From contig JAKSPT010000015.1 in the NCBI GenBank assembly GCA_024404495.1, forward strand, positions 1-63,173: 63,173 nt of DNA, written 5' to 3'. Below the pieces are notes generated by a model, which was not told where the DNA came from, ran no database searches, and saw only the letters and a program-made list of their open reading frames with translations. The position numbers and the translations under genes were made by a program. This DNA comes from Lachnospiraceae bacterium. GTDB taxonomy: Bacteria > Bacillota > Clostridia > Oscillospirales > CAG-272. The stretch's first letter is position 1, and each line of letters opens with the position of its first letter. This document shows, one piece after another, positions 36,199-45,937 of the stretch.

Positions 36199-36212
36199 CG
36201 CGTTTCTCGTTA

Positions 36213-36250
36213 AAAAACCGCCTTTTGTCGGCTGACAAAGGGCGGTTTTT
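36213..36250. terminator. Bidirectional terminator between EEP and NERD genes
   Basis: A 17-bp stem (AAAAACCGCC core, one G-T pair) with GGCT loop and T-tracts on both sides, between convergent genes. Confidence 0.9.
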
Positions 36251-36318
36251 CTGTTTCGTAATAATCCAACGAAAAACCAATTGCGGCTTCTTTCCATAGC
36301 TGAAAAGCGAATTGCGTT

Positions 36319-37296
36319 TTATTTCCGTTCGTTTTCCGTATTATTCTTTTGCGGAAAAATGAAACGGCAATTCGGATAATTGGAACAGCCGTAGAAATGC
36401 TTTCCGGCGTTTGCACCCCGGGTCGCGGTACGCAATACCGGTTTCCCGCCGCACTTGGGACAGACGGTCTCCGCGGAAACGCGCTTGATTTCCGCAGGAT
36501 TCCCAACCGGAGAAGCCGTATCAGCGGCGGGCGAATCCGTCGGTTTTGCCGCAGCGCGGGGTACGACGTTTTCATTTCCGAATTTTTCCCGGATCGCCGC
36601 AACGTGCTGCGCCTTCGTTGCCTCGTCCGCCTGAGTGAGCGGATAAAGAATTTCGTACAGCTTGTCCTTTTTTTCCGTCGTAAGCGTGAAGCCGGTAAAA
36701 GAGGATTTCAGCCAAAGTGTTGCGTTATATACGCCGGATCGGTTCACGACGGGAATCTCAAAGCTTTTCATCGTTATATTTTTCAGCGTACAGCGATCCG
36801 AAAAAACGATCACCGAGTGAATCGGGACATCATCGCCGATCAGTTCTTTCAGGTGTTTAATGTGGGAACGGTTCTGCATAACAGGATTATAAAACGATTC
36901 CTTATTGCTCTTTCCCTTTCCCTGCGGCAGTGTCTGATACCAGTTTTTCTGATCCTCACTGCCGAAAATCCATCCGCTGTAATTCTTGCTTTCATAAGAA
37001 ATCAAGCCCCATTCGGTCAGCATCAGAACGTCAATTTCGGTCGTCTCGCCGTTTTCCTTCGGCAGATATACGTTAAAGAGAAAGCGGGCGCCCTCTTTTT
37101 CAAGTCCCTTCAGGTTCTGATAAGTCAGATACTCTCCATACCGCCCGAGATCTGCCCTGACAGAAAGATAGGGAAGATGCGTAATCTGATAATACGCACC
37201 TTCCCTGTATTTTTTGAGGAACAGAAACACGAAGACGGCAATCAGAAGACCGCAGACGATGCAAACGGGTGACAGCATTCTGATAAGCTCGTCCAT
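36319..37296 (-). CDS. NERD domain protein with topoisomerase-type zinc finger
   Basis: A 325-residue protein. One membrane segment lies at about 7-27. The NERD (nuclease-related) domain covers about 45-170, with GRYGEYLTYQNL, the acidic EIDVLMLTEWGLISYESKNYSGWI core (Asp and Glu-x-Lys of a PD-(D/E)xK-like site). The C-terminus has a topoisomerase I-type zinc finger, VCPKCGGKPVLR...GCSNYPNCRF. It may cut or process DNA at the membrane. It is the last gene of an mgtE-manA-NERD run on the minus strand, 11 bases after manA. Confidence 0.9.
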   Translation of the reverse strand: MDELIRMLSPVCIVCGLLIAVFVFLFLKKYREGAYYQITHLPYLSVRADLGRYGEYLTYQNLKGLEKEGARFLFNVYLPKENGETTEIDVLMLTEWGLISYESKNYSGWIFGSEDQKNWYQTLPQGKGKSNKESFYNPVMQNRSHIKHLKELIGDDVPIHSVIVFSDRCTLKNITMKSFEIPVVNRSGVYNATLWLKSSFTGFTLTTEKKDKLYEILYPLTQADEATKAQHVAAIREKFGNENVVPRAAAKPTDSPAADTASPVGNPAEIKRVSAETVCPKCGGKPVLRTATRGANAGKHFYGCSNYPNCRFIFPQKNNTENERK

Positions 37297-37307
37297 ATTT
37301 TTTCCTT

Positions 37308-38180
37308 TCAGATCGTCGTCACGATCAGGTTCATTCCCTTTTCGGAGGTGACGGAGTAGGTTCCGTATCCGGCGGGAACGAAGCAGGTGTCGCCCTTCTT
37401 CATCGGGACGTCGCCGCAGAAGCCCTCGCCCTCAAGGCACATCACGCACTCGAAGGACTTTTCCGCCGCGCGGGTGACCGTGCCGCGGATATCGTAACGG
37501 TAGGTCGTGAAATATTCGCAGGAAGCGAGCATTCCGGGTTCCTTCGCCTTCTTGGAATAGCGGATGGCGTTGATATCGTCCTCGGTAAAGTCGCGGATGA
37601 CCGAGATCGCCTGCTCGACGTGAAGCTCACGCGGTTTGCCGTTCTGGAGGCGGTTATAGTCGTAAACGCGGTAGGTAATATTGGAGTTCTGCTGAATCTC
37701 GGCGATGAGGATGCCCTTGCCGATCGCGTGGACCAGTCCGGTCGGGATGAAGAAGATATCGCCCTTATGCACCGGGACGTAATTCAGAAGCGATTCGACC
37801 GTGCCGTTTTTCAATGCCTCGCGGAAGGAAGCCTCGTTGAATTTGTCCTTCAGACCGTAAACGAGGGTCGCGCCCTCGTCGCAGTCGACGATATACCACA
37901 TCTCGGTCTTCGCGGGATGCACCTGGATCGAAAGATTGTCGCAGGCGTCGATCAGCTTGATAAGCGTCGGGAACTCGGCCGTGCCGAGGATCTCGTCAAG
38001 TCCCTTCCCTTCGCATTCGCCGTTCGCGGCGCGGCAGATGCCGTCCTTATGCAGGGCAAGCTCCCAGCTTTCGGCGATCTTCTGCCCTGCCTCGCCCTTT
38101 CCGTATTCGTCGGAAAGACGGTGTCCGCCCCAGATGATGTCCTTCAGAGCGGGGTTGAGCTTCATGATATAAGGCTTCAT
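37308..38180 (-). CDS. manA: Mannose-6-phosphate isomerase, class I
   Basis: A 290-residue cupin enzyme interconverting mannose 6-phosphate and fructose 6-phosphate. Zinc-site motifs: SIQVHPAKTEMWYIVD (His, Glu) and FIPTGLVHAIGKG (His). Length fits the short bacterial type I form without the long C-terminal domain. It sits 21 bases downstream of mgtE with AAAGGAAAAAAG between and is followed by the NERD gene. Confidence 0.95.
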   Translation of the reverse strand: MKPYIMKLNPALKDIIWGGHRLSDEYGKGEAGQKIAESWELALHKDGICRAANGECEGKGLDEILGTAEFPTLIKLIDACDNLSIQVHPAKTEMWYIVDCDEGATLVYGLKDKFNEASFREALKNGTVESLLNYVPVHKGDIFFIPTGLVHAIGKGILIAEIQQNSNITYRVYDYNRLQNGKPRELHVEQAISVIRDFTEDDINAIRYSKKAKEPGMLASCEYFTTYRYDIRGTVTRAAEKSFECVMCLEGEGFCGDVPMKKGDTCFVPAGYGTYSVTSEKGMNLIVTTI

Positions 38181-38201
38181 TACGCTTTTTTCCTTTCAGA
38201 T

Positions 38202-39581
38202 TCAACAATGGAGCAGGATCTTCGCGATCTGGAAATAGACCAGAAGAGAGACCGCGTCAACGAGGGTCGTGATGAACGGGGACGCCATGACCGCGGGGTC
38301 AAAGCCGAGCTTTTTCGCGAGGATCGGGAGAATACAGCCGATCATCTTCGCGGCGATGACGGTGACGGCAAGCGTCACGCAGATCGCGAGCGGGACCATC
38401 AGGTTGCCCGTGATCGCGGGATTGTTCAGCAGATACCCGTCGACGAGGATGATCTTGCCGAAATTGACGACGGCAAGCGTCACGGCGCAGAAGAGCGCGG
38501 TGCGGAGTTCCTTCCAGATGACCTTTCCGATATCGCGGAATTCGATCTCGCCGAGCGAGATACCGCGGATGACGGTGACCGAAGCCTGCGAGCCGGAGTT
38601 ACCGCCGGTGTCCATCAGCATCGGGATGAAGGCGGTCAGCGCGGGGATCACGGCGAGCGCGTCCTCAAAGGACGAAATGATCATCCCGGTGAAGGTCGCC
38701 GAGATCATCAGAAGCAGAAGCCACGGGATTCTCGCCTTCCACAGCTCGAAGGGAGAGGTTTTCAGGTAGGGCTTTTCGGTCGGCGTGACTGCCGCCATGA
38801 CCGCGAAGTCTTCCTCTGCCTCGTTCTGCATGACGTCGATCGCGTCGTCGACCGTGACGATACCGAGCAGTCTCTGTTCGTTATCGACGACCGGGATCGC
38901 GAGCAGGTCGTATTTTTCAATTGCCTTCGCCACGTCCTCCTGGTCGTCCAGCGTGGAAACGTAAACGAAGTTGCTGTCCATAATGTCGCCGATCACGGCG
39001 TCGAGCGGGGAGATGAGGAGCGTTTTCGCGCTGATCAGACCGAGCAGGCACCGCTTCGCGTCGGTGACGTAACAGGTATAGATGGTCTCCTTGTCGATGG
39101 CGACCTTGCGGATGATCTCGAACGCCTGCGCGACCGTCATATCCTCCTTCAGGGAGACGTACTCGGTGGTCATGATCGAACCGGCGCTGTTCTTCGGGTA
39201 TTTCAGCACCTCGTTGATGACCTTGCGCATATCGGGCGTGGAGTTCTTGAGGATCCTTTCGATCACGTTCGCGGGCATTTCCTCGATGATATCGACGGTA
39301 TCGTCGAGGTACATCTCGTCAAGGACCTCACGCAGCTCGCTGTCCGAGAAGCCGGAGATCAGAAGCTCCTGCTGATCGGGGTCCATCTCGACGAAGACGT
39401 CCGCCGCCAGCTCCTTCGGCAGGATGCGGAAGACGACGGGATGCTGTTCCTTCGGGACCTCCTCCATGAATTCCGCGATATCCGCGGGCTCCATGGCGTT
39501 GAGGATGATGCGGAGAGAGGAGTATTTCTTTGCCTCAAGCAAAGCCACCGCTTTTTCGGTGGAAATGGAAATGGATTTCAC
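38202..39581 (-). CDS. mgtE: Magnesium transporter MgtE
   Basis: A 459-residue Mg2+ channel. N-terminal superhelical domain (about 1-130), two CBS domains (about 135-260) with MTTEYVSLKEDMTV and DAIDVMQNEAEEDF, and five membrane segments (about 280-459) with the pore motif PMLMDTGGNSGSQAS. The N and CBS domains close the channel when Mg2+ is high. Translation starts with GTG at 39581, 10 bases after AAGGAGG; the longer frame has no ribosome site. A 5' region of over 300 bases with a possible small ORF lies upstream. Confidence 0.94.
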   Translation of the reverse strand: MKSISISTEKAVALLEAKKYSSLRIILNAMEPADIAEFMEEVPKEQHPVVFRILPKELAADVFVEMDPDQQELLISGFSDSELREVLDEMYLDDTVDIIEEMPANVIERILKNSTPDMRKVINEVLKYPKNSAGSIMTTEYVSLKEDMTVAQAFEIIRKVAIDKETIYTCYVTDAKRCLLGLISAKTLLISPLDAVIGDIMDSNFVYVSTLDDQEDVAKAIEKYDLLAIPVVDNEQRLLGIVTVDDAIDVMQNEAEEDFAVMAAVTPTEKPYLKTSPFELWKARIPWLLLLMISATFTGMIISSFEDALAVIPALTAFIPMLMDTGGNSGSQASVTVIRGISLGEIEFRDIGKVIWKELRTALFCAVTLAVVNFGKIILVDGYLLNNPAITGNLMVPLAICVTLAVTVIAAKMIGCILPILAKKLGFDPAVMASPFITTLVDAVSLLVYFQIAKILLHC

Positions 39582-39757
39582 GTTTTGCTTTACCTCCTTA
39601 TTTTTTTCGGCGGATAACCGCCGCGCCTTGGGAAAAGAAGGGGCAAAGCACATCGTCCGGCAGAGCGCGCTTCAAAAGAAAAACGCGCAAAAGACCCGGC
39701 ACGGGGATTTTCTTCCCGTCCGCGCCGTTCCGTGCGCCGTCTCAGCCTGAAATTCCG

Positions 39758-39871
39758 TCAGTTATCGGTATGACCGGAAGTCCGAGCCGATCGTCGGGGC
39801 ACAGCCGTATCGGATTCCTGATACAGGCATTTACCGCCGGGTTTTGTGCCTGTACTGCCGCCTTGATCCAT
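39758..39871 (-). CDS. Possible 37-residue leader ORF upstream of mgtE
   Basis: ATG at 39871 is preceded by AAAGGAAGTGAG at workable spacing and opens a 37-codon frame ending at 39758. The predicted peptide is Gly/Thr-rich with one Cys (near 15) and two Arg pairs; it matches nothing I know. It lies in the mgtE leader and could be a regulatory leader peptide, as mgtA/mgtC leaders are in other bacteria, or chance. Confidence 0.3.
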   Translation of the reverse strand: MDQGGSTGTKPGGKCLYQESDTAVPRRSARTSGHTDN

Positions 39872-40054
39872 CAGCTCTCACTTCCTTTTTTCTTTTGTTC
39901 CGGAAAAAACCCCGGACGGTAACAGTATAACACTTTGACGGTCGGAAAAAAAGCATATTTTATGAATTTTTTTATGATCGGTGAACAAATTGTTGACCCG
40001 CGTTTCCCGCCGTGATTTTCGGTGAAAAAATCCGGAAATCCGCCTTCCGCTTTC

Positions 40055-40083
40055 TTGACGGAAGCACGATTCCGTGGTATAAT
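40055..40083 (+). promoter_or_regulatory. pcrA promoter
   Basis: TTGACG (40055-40060), 17 bases, TATAAT (40078-40083), 30 bases before the ATG. Confidence 0.85.
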
Positions 40084-40112
40084 AATAGAATCATAAAATG
40101 TGAGGGATCAAT

Positions 40113-42485
40113 ATGGACCGCAGCGAATTGCAAAGCGCTTTTCTCAAAGCCAAGCGTGCTTTGTTCGATAAAAAATTTCATTTTCTGACCGACGTACAGC
40201 GTGAGGCAGCCTTCACGACCGAGGGTCCTCTGCTCGTTCTCGCGGGCGCGGGAAGCGGCAAGACCACCGTGCTCGTCAACCGCGTCGCCTTTCTGATCAA
40301 ATACGGCAACGCCTATTTCTCGGAGACGGTGCCGGAGGGGATCGGCGAAGAGGACGTCAGACGCATGGAGCAGTCCCTCTCCCTCCCGGACGAGGAGCTG
40401 GACACCGTCCTCGCCGCCTTCACCGAAAAGCCCTGCCCTCCGTGGGCGGTGCTTGCCATTACCTTTACCAACAAGGCGGCAAACGAGATGCGTACCCGCC
40501 TTGCGACCGTGATCGGCGAATACGCGAAGGATATCTGGGCGAGCACCTTCCACTCCCTCTGCGCGCGCATTCTCCGTCAGGAAGGCGGCAATCTCGGCTA
40601 TAAGCCCGGCTTTGCCATCTACGATACCAAGGATTCCCACGATCTCCTTCTGAAATGTATGGAGGAGCTGAAGATCGACGAAAAAGCGATTCCGGTCAAG
40701 GGCGTGCAGAACGAGATCTCCCGCGCAAAGGAAAAGCTGCTTTCGCCTGAGGAATTCACGGTGCAGGCGGGCTCCGACTACCGCATGAAGCTGACCGCGC
40801 AGGTCTATACCCGCTATCAGCAGCGTCTGCTCGAATCCAACGCCCTCGATTTCGACGATCTGATCTCCGAGACCGTACGTCTGTTCCGCGATTTCGACGA
40901 GGTCCGCGCTCATTGGCAGAACCGCTTCCGCTACGTTTCGGTAGACGAGTTTCAGGACACCAACTACGCGCAGTTTGAACTTGTCAAATTACTTTCAGGA
41001 AAATACCGTAATCTGATGGTTGTCGGCGACGACGATCAGAGCATTTACCGCTTCCGCGGCGCGACGATCGAAAACATTCTCGGCTTCGACCGCACCTATG
41101 AGGACGCGAAGGTCGTCAAGTTGGAACAGAACTTCCGCTCGACCGCAAAGATCCTCGACGCGGCGAACGCCGTGATCGGCAACAATATCGGCAGACACAA
41201 AAAGACCCTCTGGACCTCCAACCCGCAGGGGGAAAACGTCCGGGTCAAGCGCCTCGAAAACGAGGGCGAGGAGGCGCGCTTCATCGCGATCACGATCGAA
41301 AAAATGGTGATCACCGAAAAGCGGAAATACAGCGATTTCGCGGTGCTTTACCGCGTCAACGCTCAGTCGAACAAGCTGGAAAACGCCCTTTCCCGCTCCG
41401 GTATTCCCTATCGCGTCCTTGCGGGGCAGAAATTCTACGACCGCAAGGAGGTCCGCGACGTCCTCGCCTATCTGAACGTCATCAACAACCCGCTCGACTC
41501 GCAGCGTCTCCGCCGCATCATCAACGAGCCGAAGCGCAAGATCGGCGAAACGACGATCTCGACCGTGGAGCAGATCGCGCTCGGTACCGGGGAGAGTATG
41601 TTCGCCGTGATGGAGGACTCCGACCGCTATCCCGCCCTCGTCAAGAACTCCGCAAAGCTGAAGGATTTCACGGCGATGATCCGCGATTTCCAGACCGAGG
41701 CGCTGAACGAGCCGGTCTCCGAGCTCGTCGCGCAGGTCATCGACCGCACCGGATACCGCTCGATGCTGCTCGCGCAGGGGATGGAGGGACTTGAACGTCT
41801 TGAAAACGTGCAGGAGCTGATCTCCAACGCCCTCGCCTACGAAAAGGAGCACGAGGCGCCCTCTCTTGCAAATTTCCTCGAAGAGATCTCGCTCGTCGCC
41901 GATATCGACAACTACGACAAGGACGCGGACGCCGTCGTTCTGATGACCATCCACAGCGCGAAGGGACTTGAATTCCCGGTCGTCTTCCTCCCCGGCATGG
42001 AGGAGGGGATCTTCCCCGGGATCCAGTCCGCCTCCGATCCGAGTGAGCTGGAGGAGGAGCGCCGCCTCGCCTACGTCGCGATCACCCGTGCAAAGACCCG
42101 GCTTTTCTGCCTCCACGCAAGGGAGCGCGTCCTCTACGGCAGAACGCAGTACAACGCCCCGTCCCGGTTCCTCGGGGAGCTTCCGGAGGATTCGACCGAC
42201 CGGGACGATCTGCACCGGCGGGAGGAGCACGCGCAGGCTCCCGCACGGAAAAAGCCGACCGTTTCCGCCGAGTTCAGCCGTCCCGCCGCGATCACGGTCA
42301 GTGCCGCCAAGCCCGCCGTCCGCGACCGTTTCGGCGGAGGAGACCGCGTGGTCCATCCCTCCTTCGGCACGGGGACCATCCTTTCGGTCACGCCGATGGG
42401 CGCCGACGTCCTTTACGAGATCGCCTTCGACACCGTCGGCACCAAAAAGCTGATGGCGACCTACGCGAGACTGAGACGGGAATGA
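40113..42485 (+). CDS. pcrA: ATP-dependent DNA helicase PcrA/UvrD
   Basis: A 790-residue superfamily 1A helicase, 3' to 5', for repair and rolling-circle replication. Motifs: Q-motif region FLTDVQREA, Walker A AGAGSGKTT, Ia ITFTNKAANEM, II VDEFQDTN, III GDDDQSIYRFRGA, IV LEQNFRST, V IHSAKGLEF and VI YVAITRAK. A Pro/Ala-rich linker (about 700-735) leads to a C-terminal domain with FGGGDRVVHPSFGTG, the Tudor-like RNA-polymerase-binding domain of PcrA. It is transcribed alone and ends at a strong terminator. Confidence 0.96.
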   Translation: MDRSELQSAFLKAKRALFDKKFHFLTDVQREAAFTTEGPLLVLAGAGSGKTTVLVNRVAFLIKYGNAYFSETVPEGIGEEDVRRMEQSLSLPDEELDTVLAAFTEKPCPPWAVLAITFTNKAANEMRTRLATVIGEYAKDIWASTFHSLCARILRQEGGNLGYKPGFAIYDTKDSHDLLLKCMEELKIDEKAIPVKGVQNEISRAKEKLLSPEEFTVQAGSDYRMKLTAQVYTRYQQRLLESNALDFDDLISETVRLFRDFDEVRAHWQNRFRYVSVDEFQDTNYAQFELVKLLSGKYRNLMVVGDDDQSIYRFRGATIENILGFDRTYEDAKVVKLEQNFRSTAKILDAANAVIGNNIGRHKKTLWTSNPQGENVRVKRLENEGEEARFIAITIEKMVITEKRKYSDFAVLYRVNAQSNKLENALSRSGIPYRVLAGQKFYDRKEVRDVLAYLNVINNPLDSQRLRRIINEPKRKIGETTISTVEQIALGTGESMFAVMEDSDRYPALVKNSAKLKDFTAMIRDFQTEALNEPVSELVAQVIDRTGYRSMLLAQGMEGLERLENVQELISNALAYEKEHEAPSLANFLEEISLVADIDNYDKDADAVVLMTIHSAKGLEFPVVFLPGMEEGIFPGIQSASDPSELEEERRLAYVAITRAKTRLFCLHARERVLYGRTQYNAPSRFLGELPEDSTDRDDLHRREEHAQAPARKKPTVSAEFSRPAAITVSAAKPAVRDRFGGGDRVVHPSFGTGTILSVTPMGADVLYEIAFDTVGTKKLMATYARLRRE

Positions 42486-42508
42486 TCCGGAACGAAAGAA
42501 AACCGATC

Positions 42509-42548
42509 GCCGTTCCTTACGAAAAGCACCGTAAGGAACGGCTTTTTT
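42509..42548 (+). terminator. pcrA terminator
   Basis: A 13-bp perfect stem GCCGTTCCTTACG/CGTAAGGAACGGC with an 8-base loop, followed by TTTTTTGCG. Confidence 0.9.
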
Positions 42549-42610
42549 GCGTTTTCAGGCAGTTTTCCCGCATTTTTCTCATTTCTTTCCCGCAATTTCG
42601 GAAAAAGCGG

Positions 42611-42639
42611 TTTACAAAACGGAAAAGGTATGCTATAAT
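42611..42639 (+). promoter_or_regulatory. Promoter of the yybS-gdpP-rplI-dnaB operon
   Basis: TTTACA (42611-42616), 17 bases ending in TGC, TATAAT (42634-42639). It is the only clear promoter before the run of genes that reaches ftsH. Confidence 0.75.
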
Positions 42640-42719
42640 AGTATGATAGAAATATAATGGGTGAATGTCCCTTCCGGCGCTGTCGACGGAGGGCGGAACC
42701 GACGAAAGGCGCGGTGAGA

Positions 42720-43781
42720 ATGGAAAAGGAGAAATCTTCCGACCGGAAGGCCGGTCCTGCTCCCGTTTCCCGCTCCGCACCGGAGGCGGCTCCGAAAACC
42801 GGAAAAAAAGCCGCGCTGACCGCTCTTCTCGTCCCGATCGCGATCGGGCTCGGATGCTGCGCGGTCTCCTCCGCCGGCTTTCCGACGCCGGGCAGTCTTC
42901 TCTACGCCGCGGCGGCTGCCGCGTCGCTCGCCCTGCTTGCCGAAGCGGTCTCCCTTCTCCTCGTATTTCTCTGCCTCCTCCCCGCGATCCCCTTTGCGTT
43001 CGCGGCGACCGGCTCCTTTTCCCCGCTTTTCGCGCTTCCGATCGTCCTTCTTCTCCTCCCGGCGGCGCTGCTTCCGGCAAGGGGAAAGGCGACGCTTCAC
43101 CGGGCGTGCGCCCTCTCCGCGTTCCTGCTCTTTCTTTACGCGGCGGGATTCTTCCTCCATCGGGTGACCGCCTCCGGTCCCGTTTCCCCGGAAACGGTCA
43201 GGGCGGCGTTCCCGACGCAGGCGGAGGCGGTGAAGGAAGCGATCCTCTCGATCCGCACGCTGCATAACGGCGTCTATTACGCTCTCTTTTCGGAGGCGGA
43301 CGCCGAATTTTACCTCGATTCGCTCATTTCCGTCCTGCCCGCGCTCACGGGCGGATGCGCTCTGATCCTCGCCTTCCTCGCCTCGGCAGCGGTACGCGCC
43401 GTTGCCGGACCGATGAAGCTGAACCGCGAGGAGGCGGAAGAAGCGTTTTCGAGCCGGATGAGCCCCCTTTCCGCGGGGATCTTCCTCCTCTCGCTCCTCC
43501 TTCTGCTCCTCCCGCTTCCCGCTCTGTTCTTCATGACCGCGGCAAACCTTTTTCTGCTCCTTCTGCCCGGCTTCTGGCTGGAGGCGTTCCGGCTGCTCCG
43601 TTTCCTCTGGAAAACCGAAAGGGTCCGCCTCGCCGCGCTCTTTCTCACGGTCCTCTTCCTTGCGCTGATCCCGAAACGGTTTCCCCTCGACCTGCTCCTC
43701 TTCGGTCTGACGGGCGCGCTCACGGTGCTGATCGGCGCCGTTCTGCGGCACCGCGGGACGAAGCGGGAACCCGAACCGTAA
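42720..43781 (+). CDS. YybS-like (DUF2232) membrane protein
   Basis: A 353-residue membrane protein with about eight hydrophobic segments after a charged N-terminal stretch of 35 residues. Position directly before gdpP, rplI and dnaB is that of yybS, and the hydrophobic layout fits DUF2232. The sequence is extremely Leu/Ala-rich and shows few conserved motifs, so the family call leans on context. The start at 42720 follows AAAGG; an upstream frame to 42657 lacks a site. Function unknown. Confidence 0.75.
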   Translation: MEKEKSSDRKAGPAPVSRSAPEAAPKTGKKAALTALLVPIAIGLGCCAVSSAGFPTPGSLLYAAAAAASLALLAEAVSLLLVFLCLLPAIPFAFAATGSFSPLFALPIVLLLLPAALLPARGKATLHRACALSAFLLFLYAAGFFLHRVTASGPVSPETVRAAFPTQAEAVKEAILSIRTLHNGVYYALFSEADAEFYLDSLISVLPALTGGCALILAFLASAAVRAVAGPMKLNREEAEEAFSSRMSPLSAGIFLLSLLLLLLPLPALFFMTAANLFLLLLPGFWLEAFRLLRFLWKTERVRLAALFLTVLFLALIPKRFPLDLLLFGLTGALTVLIGAVLRHRGTKREPEP

Positions 43782-43851
43782 TTTTTCCGAAAACCCGTTT
43801 CACACCCGCGCTCCGCCTCACGGCGCGCGCGGCGAAAGGTATGGTGATCCA

Positions 43852-45885
43852 ATGATCCAAAAACTGAAAACGGCGATCAAGAATCCCGCCCTCTGGCAGA
43901 TCGTGACCGACGTCCTCCTCGGCGTCCTCGTTATCTGTCTCTCGGTCAATACCGTCTATCCTCCGGAAACGCCGCGATGGATGACGACCCTGCTGCCCGT
44001 GCTTCTCTATCTTCTGCTCGCCGCGATCACGGCGCTGATCTTCTTCCTCGTCGGGAAGCTGATCCGGAAGGACGATTTCGCCGGGGTCAAGCCCGCGCTC
44101 AGCGGCATCGCGCTCGATTTTATGACCAAGCTCGAAATGCCGGTCCTCATCTGTGAGGAAGACACCGGGATCGTAAGGTGGTACAACGGCACCTTCCTTT
44201 CGGTCGCGAAGCTGAAAAGCCCGCCGACCGGAATGACCCTCGAAGCGCTGACAGGCTATTCCGCCGATTCCCTCCTCTCGGACAGCGGTGTTTACGTCCG
44301 CCTCTTCGACCGCGGGTTCGACATCCGGGGCTACCGCGTTTCCTCCGCGAAAAAGAATTATATCCTGACCCTTTGGGACGACAATACCACCCTGCACGAC
44401 TCGGTGGAGCAGCTCCGCAGCGAGGACACGCTGGTCGCGCTGATCCTTTTCGACAACGTGGACGAGCTCCTGCAGAACTCGCAGGACGAGGGCGCGGGCG
44501 CCGCCATCGACAAGGCGGAAAGCCTGCTCCGCTCCTGGGCAATGGAAGCGGGGGGCATTCTCCGCGAAACCGACCGCGACAAGTTCCTCTTCCTCTTCCC
44601 GAGAAAGAGCCTCGCGCAGATGACCGACAGCCGCTTCGATATTCTCGACAGCGTGCGTGAGGTCCGCATCGGCTCCTCCGGGCTCCCGATCACCGCCTCC
44701 ATCGGCGTGTGCGGCATGACCGGAACGCTCGAGGAAAAGCTCGGCATCGCCTCCGACAGCCTTGAGCTCGCGCTCCAGCGCGGCGGCGACCAGGTCGTCC
44801 TCCGCGACGAGGCGGGCGGGACCGAATTCTTCGGCGGCAGGACCATCACCTCCCAGAAGCGCAACAAGGTCCACGCGAGAATGACGGCGCTGAAGCTGAT
44901 CGAGCGCCTTTCGGGCGCGTCGAACGTCCTCGTGATGATGCACCGCGGGCCCGACTTCGACGCCATCGGCGCGGCGTTCAGCATGACGCGCCTCTGTACC
45001 TTCTGCGGCGCGCAGGTCAATATCATCGTCAACACCGAGGATCCGAACTTCCTCCTCTGCTACGACAAGGTGAAGGAGATCCCCGAGTATCAGGATGGCT
45101 CCCTCTTCGTCAGCGCGGTCGAGGCGCAGGATCTGATCAGACCCGAAACCATCCTCGCCGTCGTTGACGTCAACAACGTCAGACAGTTCGAGGCGCCCGA
45201 GATCTATGATATGCTCTCGACGCGGACGGTCATCATCGACCACCACCGCAAGACCGCCGAGTTCCCGGACAAGCCGCTTGAGGAATATATCGAGCCCGCC
45301 GCCTCCTCGTCCTGCGAGCTGATGGCGGAGATCCTCGAGCTGACGATCGGAAAAGGGCTTCTCCGCAAGGAGGAGGCCGACATCATGTACGCCGGCATCA
45401 CCCTCGACACCAAGCAGTTCGTCCACAACACCGGCACCCGTACCTTTGAATCCGCGCTGTATCTGCGCGGCGAGGGCGCGCTCCCGGTCGACGTCCAGAC
45501 CCTCTTCCGTTCCTCCCTGCAGGAATTCCGCTCGGAGGTCCGGTTCGAATCCAACATCAAAATATACCGGAGCATTTTCGCCATTTCCTATAACGATTCC
45601 GACGATAATACCAAAAAGGATTCGATCTCGGCGGCAAAGGCAGCCGACAAGCTGCTGACCGTGAACGGGGTCGAGGCATCCTTCGCGCTCTGCCGCGTGG
45701 AGGACGTCATCCATATCTCCGCGCGCTCGGCGGGGAAGGTCAACGTGCAGATCATCATGACCAAAATGGGCGGCGGCGGGCACTTCGACGCCTCCGCGAC
45801 CCGTATGGACGGCATGACGATGGCGGAAGCCATGGAACAGCTCAAGAACGCGATCGACGAGTACGTCGCCGAAAGCGAAGCATAA
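43852..45885 (+). CDS. gdpP: Cyclic-di-AMP phosphodiesterase GdpP (YybT)
   Basis: A 677-residue membrane enzyme that hydrolyses c-di-AMP. Two membrane segments (about 17-37, 43-65), a PAS-like domain (about 80-170), a degenerate GGDEF domain (about 175-330; RGGDQVV in place of GGDEF), then DHH (HRGPDFDAIGAAF, VDVNN, IDHHRK) and DHHA1 (GGGGHFDASATRM) domains. All DHH metal residues are present, so it should be active. It controls envelope and osmotic homeostasis. A four-codon ORF (43841-43855) overlaps its start. Confidence 0.95.
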   Translation: MIQKLKTAIKNPALWQIVTDVLLGVLVICLSVNTVYPPETPRWMTTLLPVLLYLLLAAITALIFFLVGKLIRKDDFAGVKPALSGIALDFMTKLEMPVLICEEDTGIVRWYNGTFLSVAKLKSPPTGMTLEALTGYSADSLLSDSGVYVRLFDRGFDIRGYRVSSAKKNYILTLWDDNTTLHDSVEQLRSEDTLVALILFDNVDELLQNSQDEGAGAAIDKAESLLRSWAMEAGGILRETDRDKFLFLFPRKSLAQMTDSRFDILDSVREVRIGSSGLPITASIGVCGMTGTLEEKLGIASDSLELALQRGGDQVVLRDEAGGTEFFGGRTITSQKRNKVHARMTALKLIERLSGASNVLVMMHRGPDFDAIGAAFSMTRLCTFCGAQVNIIVNTEDPNFLLCYDKVKEIPEYQDGSLFVSAVEAQDLIRPETILAVVDVNNVRQFEAPEIYDMLSTRTVIIDHHRKTAEFPDKPLEEYIEPAASSSCELMAEILELTIGKGLLRKEEADIMYAGITLDTKQFVHNTGTRTFESALYLRGEGALPVDVQTLFRSSLQEFRSEVRFESNIKIYRSIFAISYNDSDDNTKKDSISAAKAADKLLTVNGVEASFALCRVEDVIHISARSAGKVNVQIIMTKMGGGGHFDASATRMDGMTMAEAMEQLKNAIDEYVAESEA

Positions 45886-45937
45886 ACGAGCCGGAGCTCT
45901 CTCCGGCAGAGACAGAAAAAGAAAGGAATAACACAGT

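Larger units (their letters stand above)
39582..40112. other. Long divergent region between mgtE and pcrA
   Basis: 531 bases. On the minus strand it has a weak -10 (TATACT, 39929-39924), a possible 37-codon ORF (39871-39758) and about 175 further bases before the mgtE Shine-Dalgarno. I compared it with the M-box (ykoK) magnesium riboswitch and did not find its conserved core. On the plus strand it carries the pcrA promoter. Confidence 0.6.

Noticed and set aside
39650..39960. M-box magnesium riboswitch before mgtE
   Set aside because: The conserved core sequences were not recognised by eye; a covariance search would be needed.
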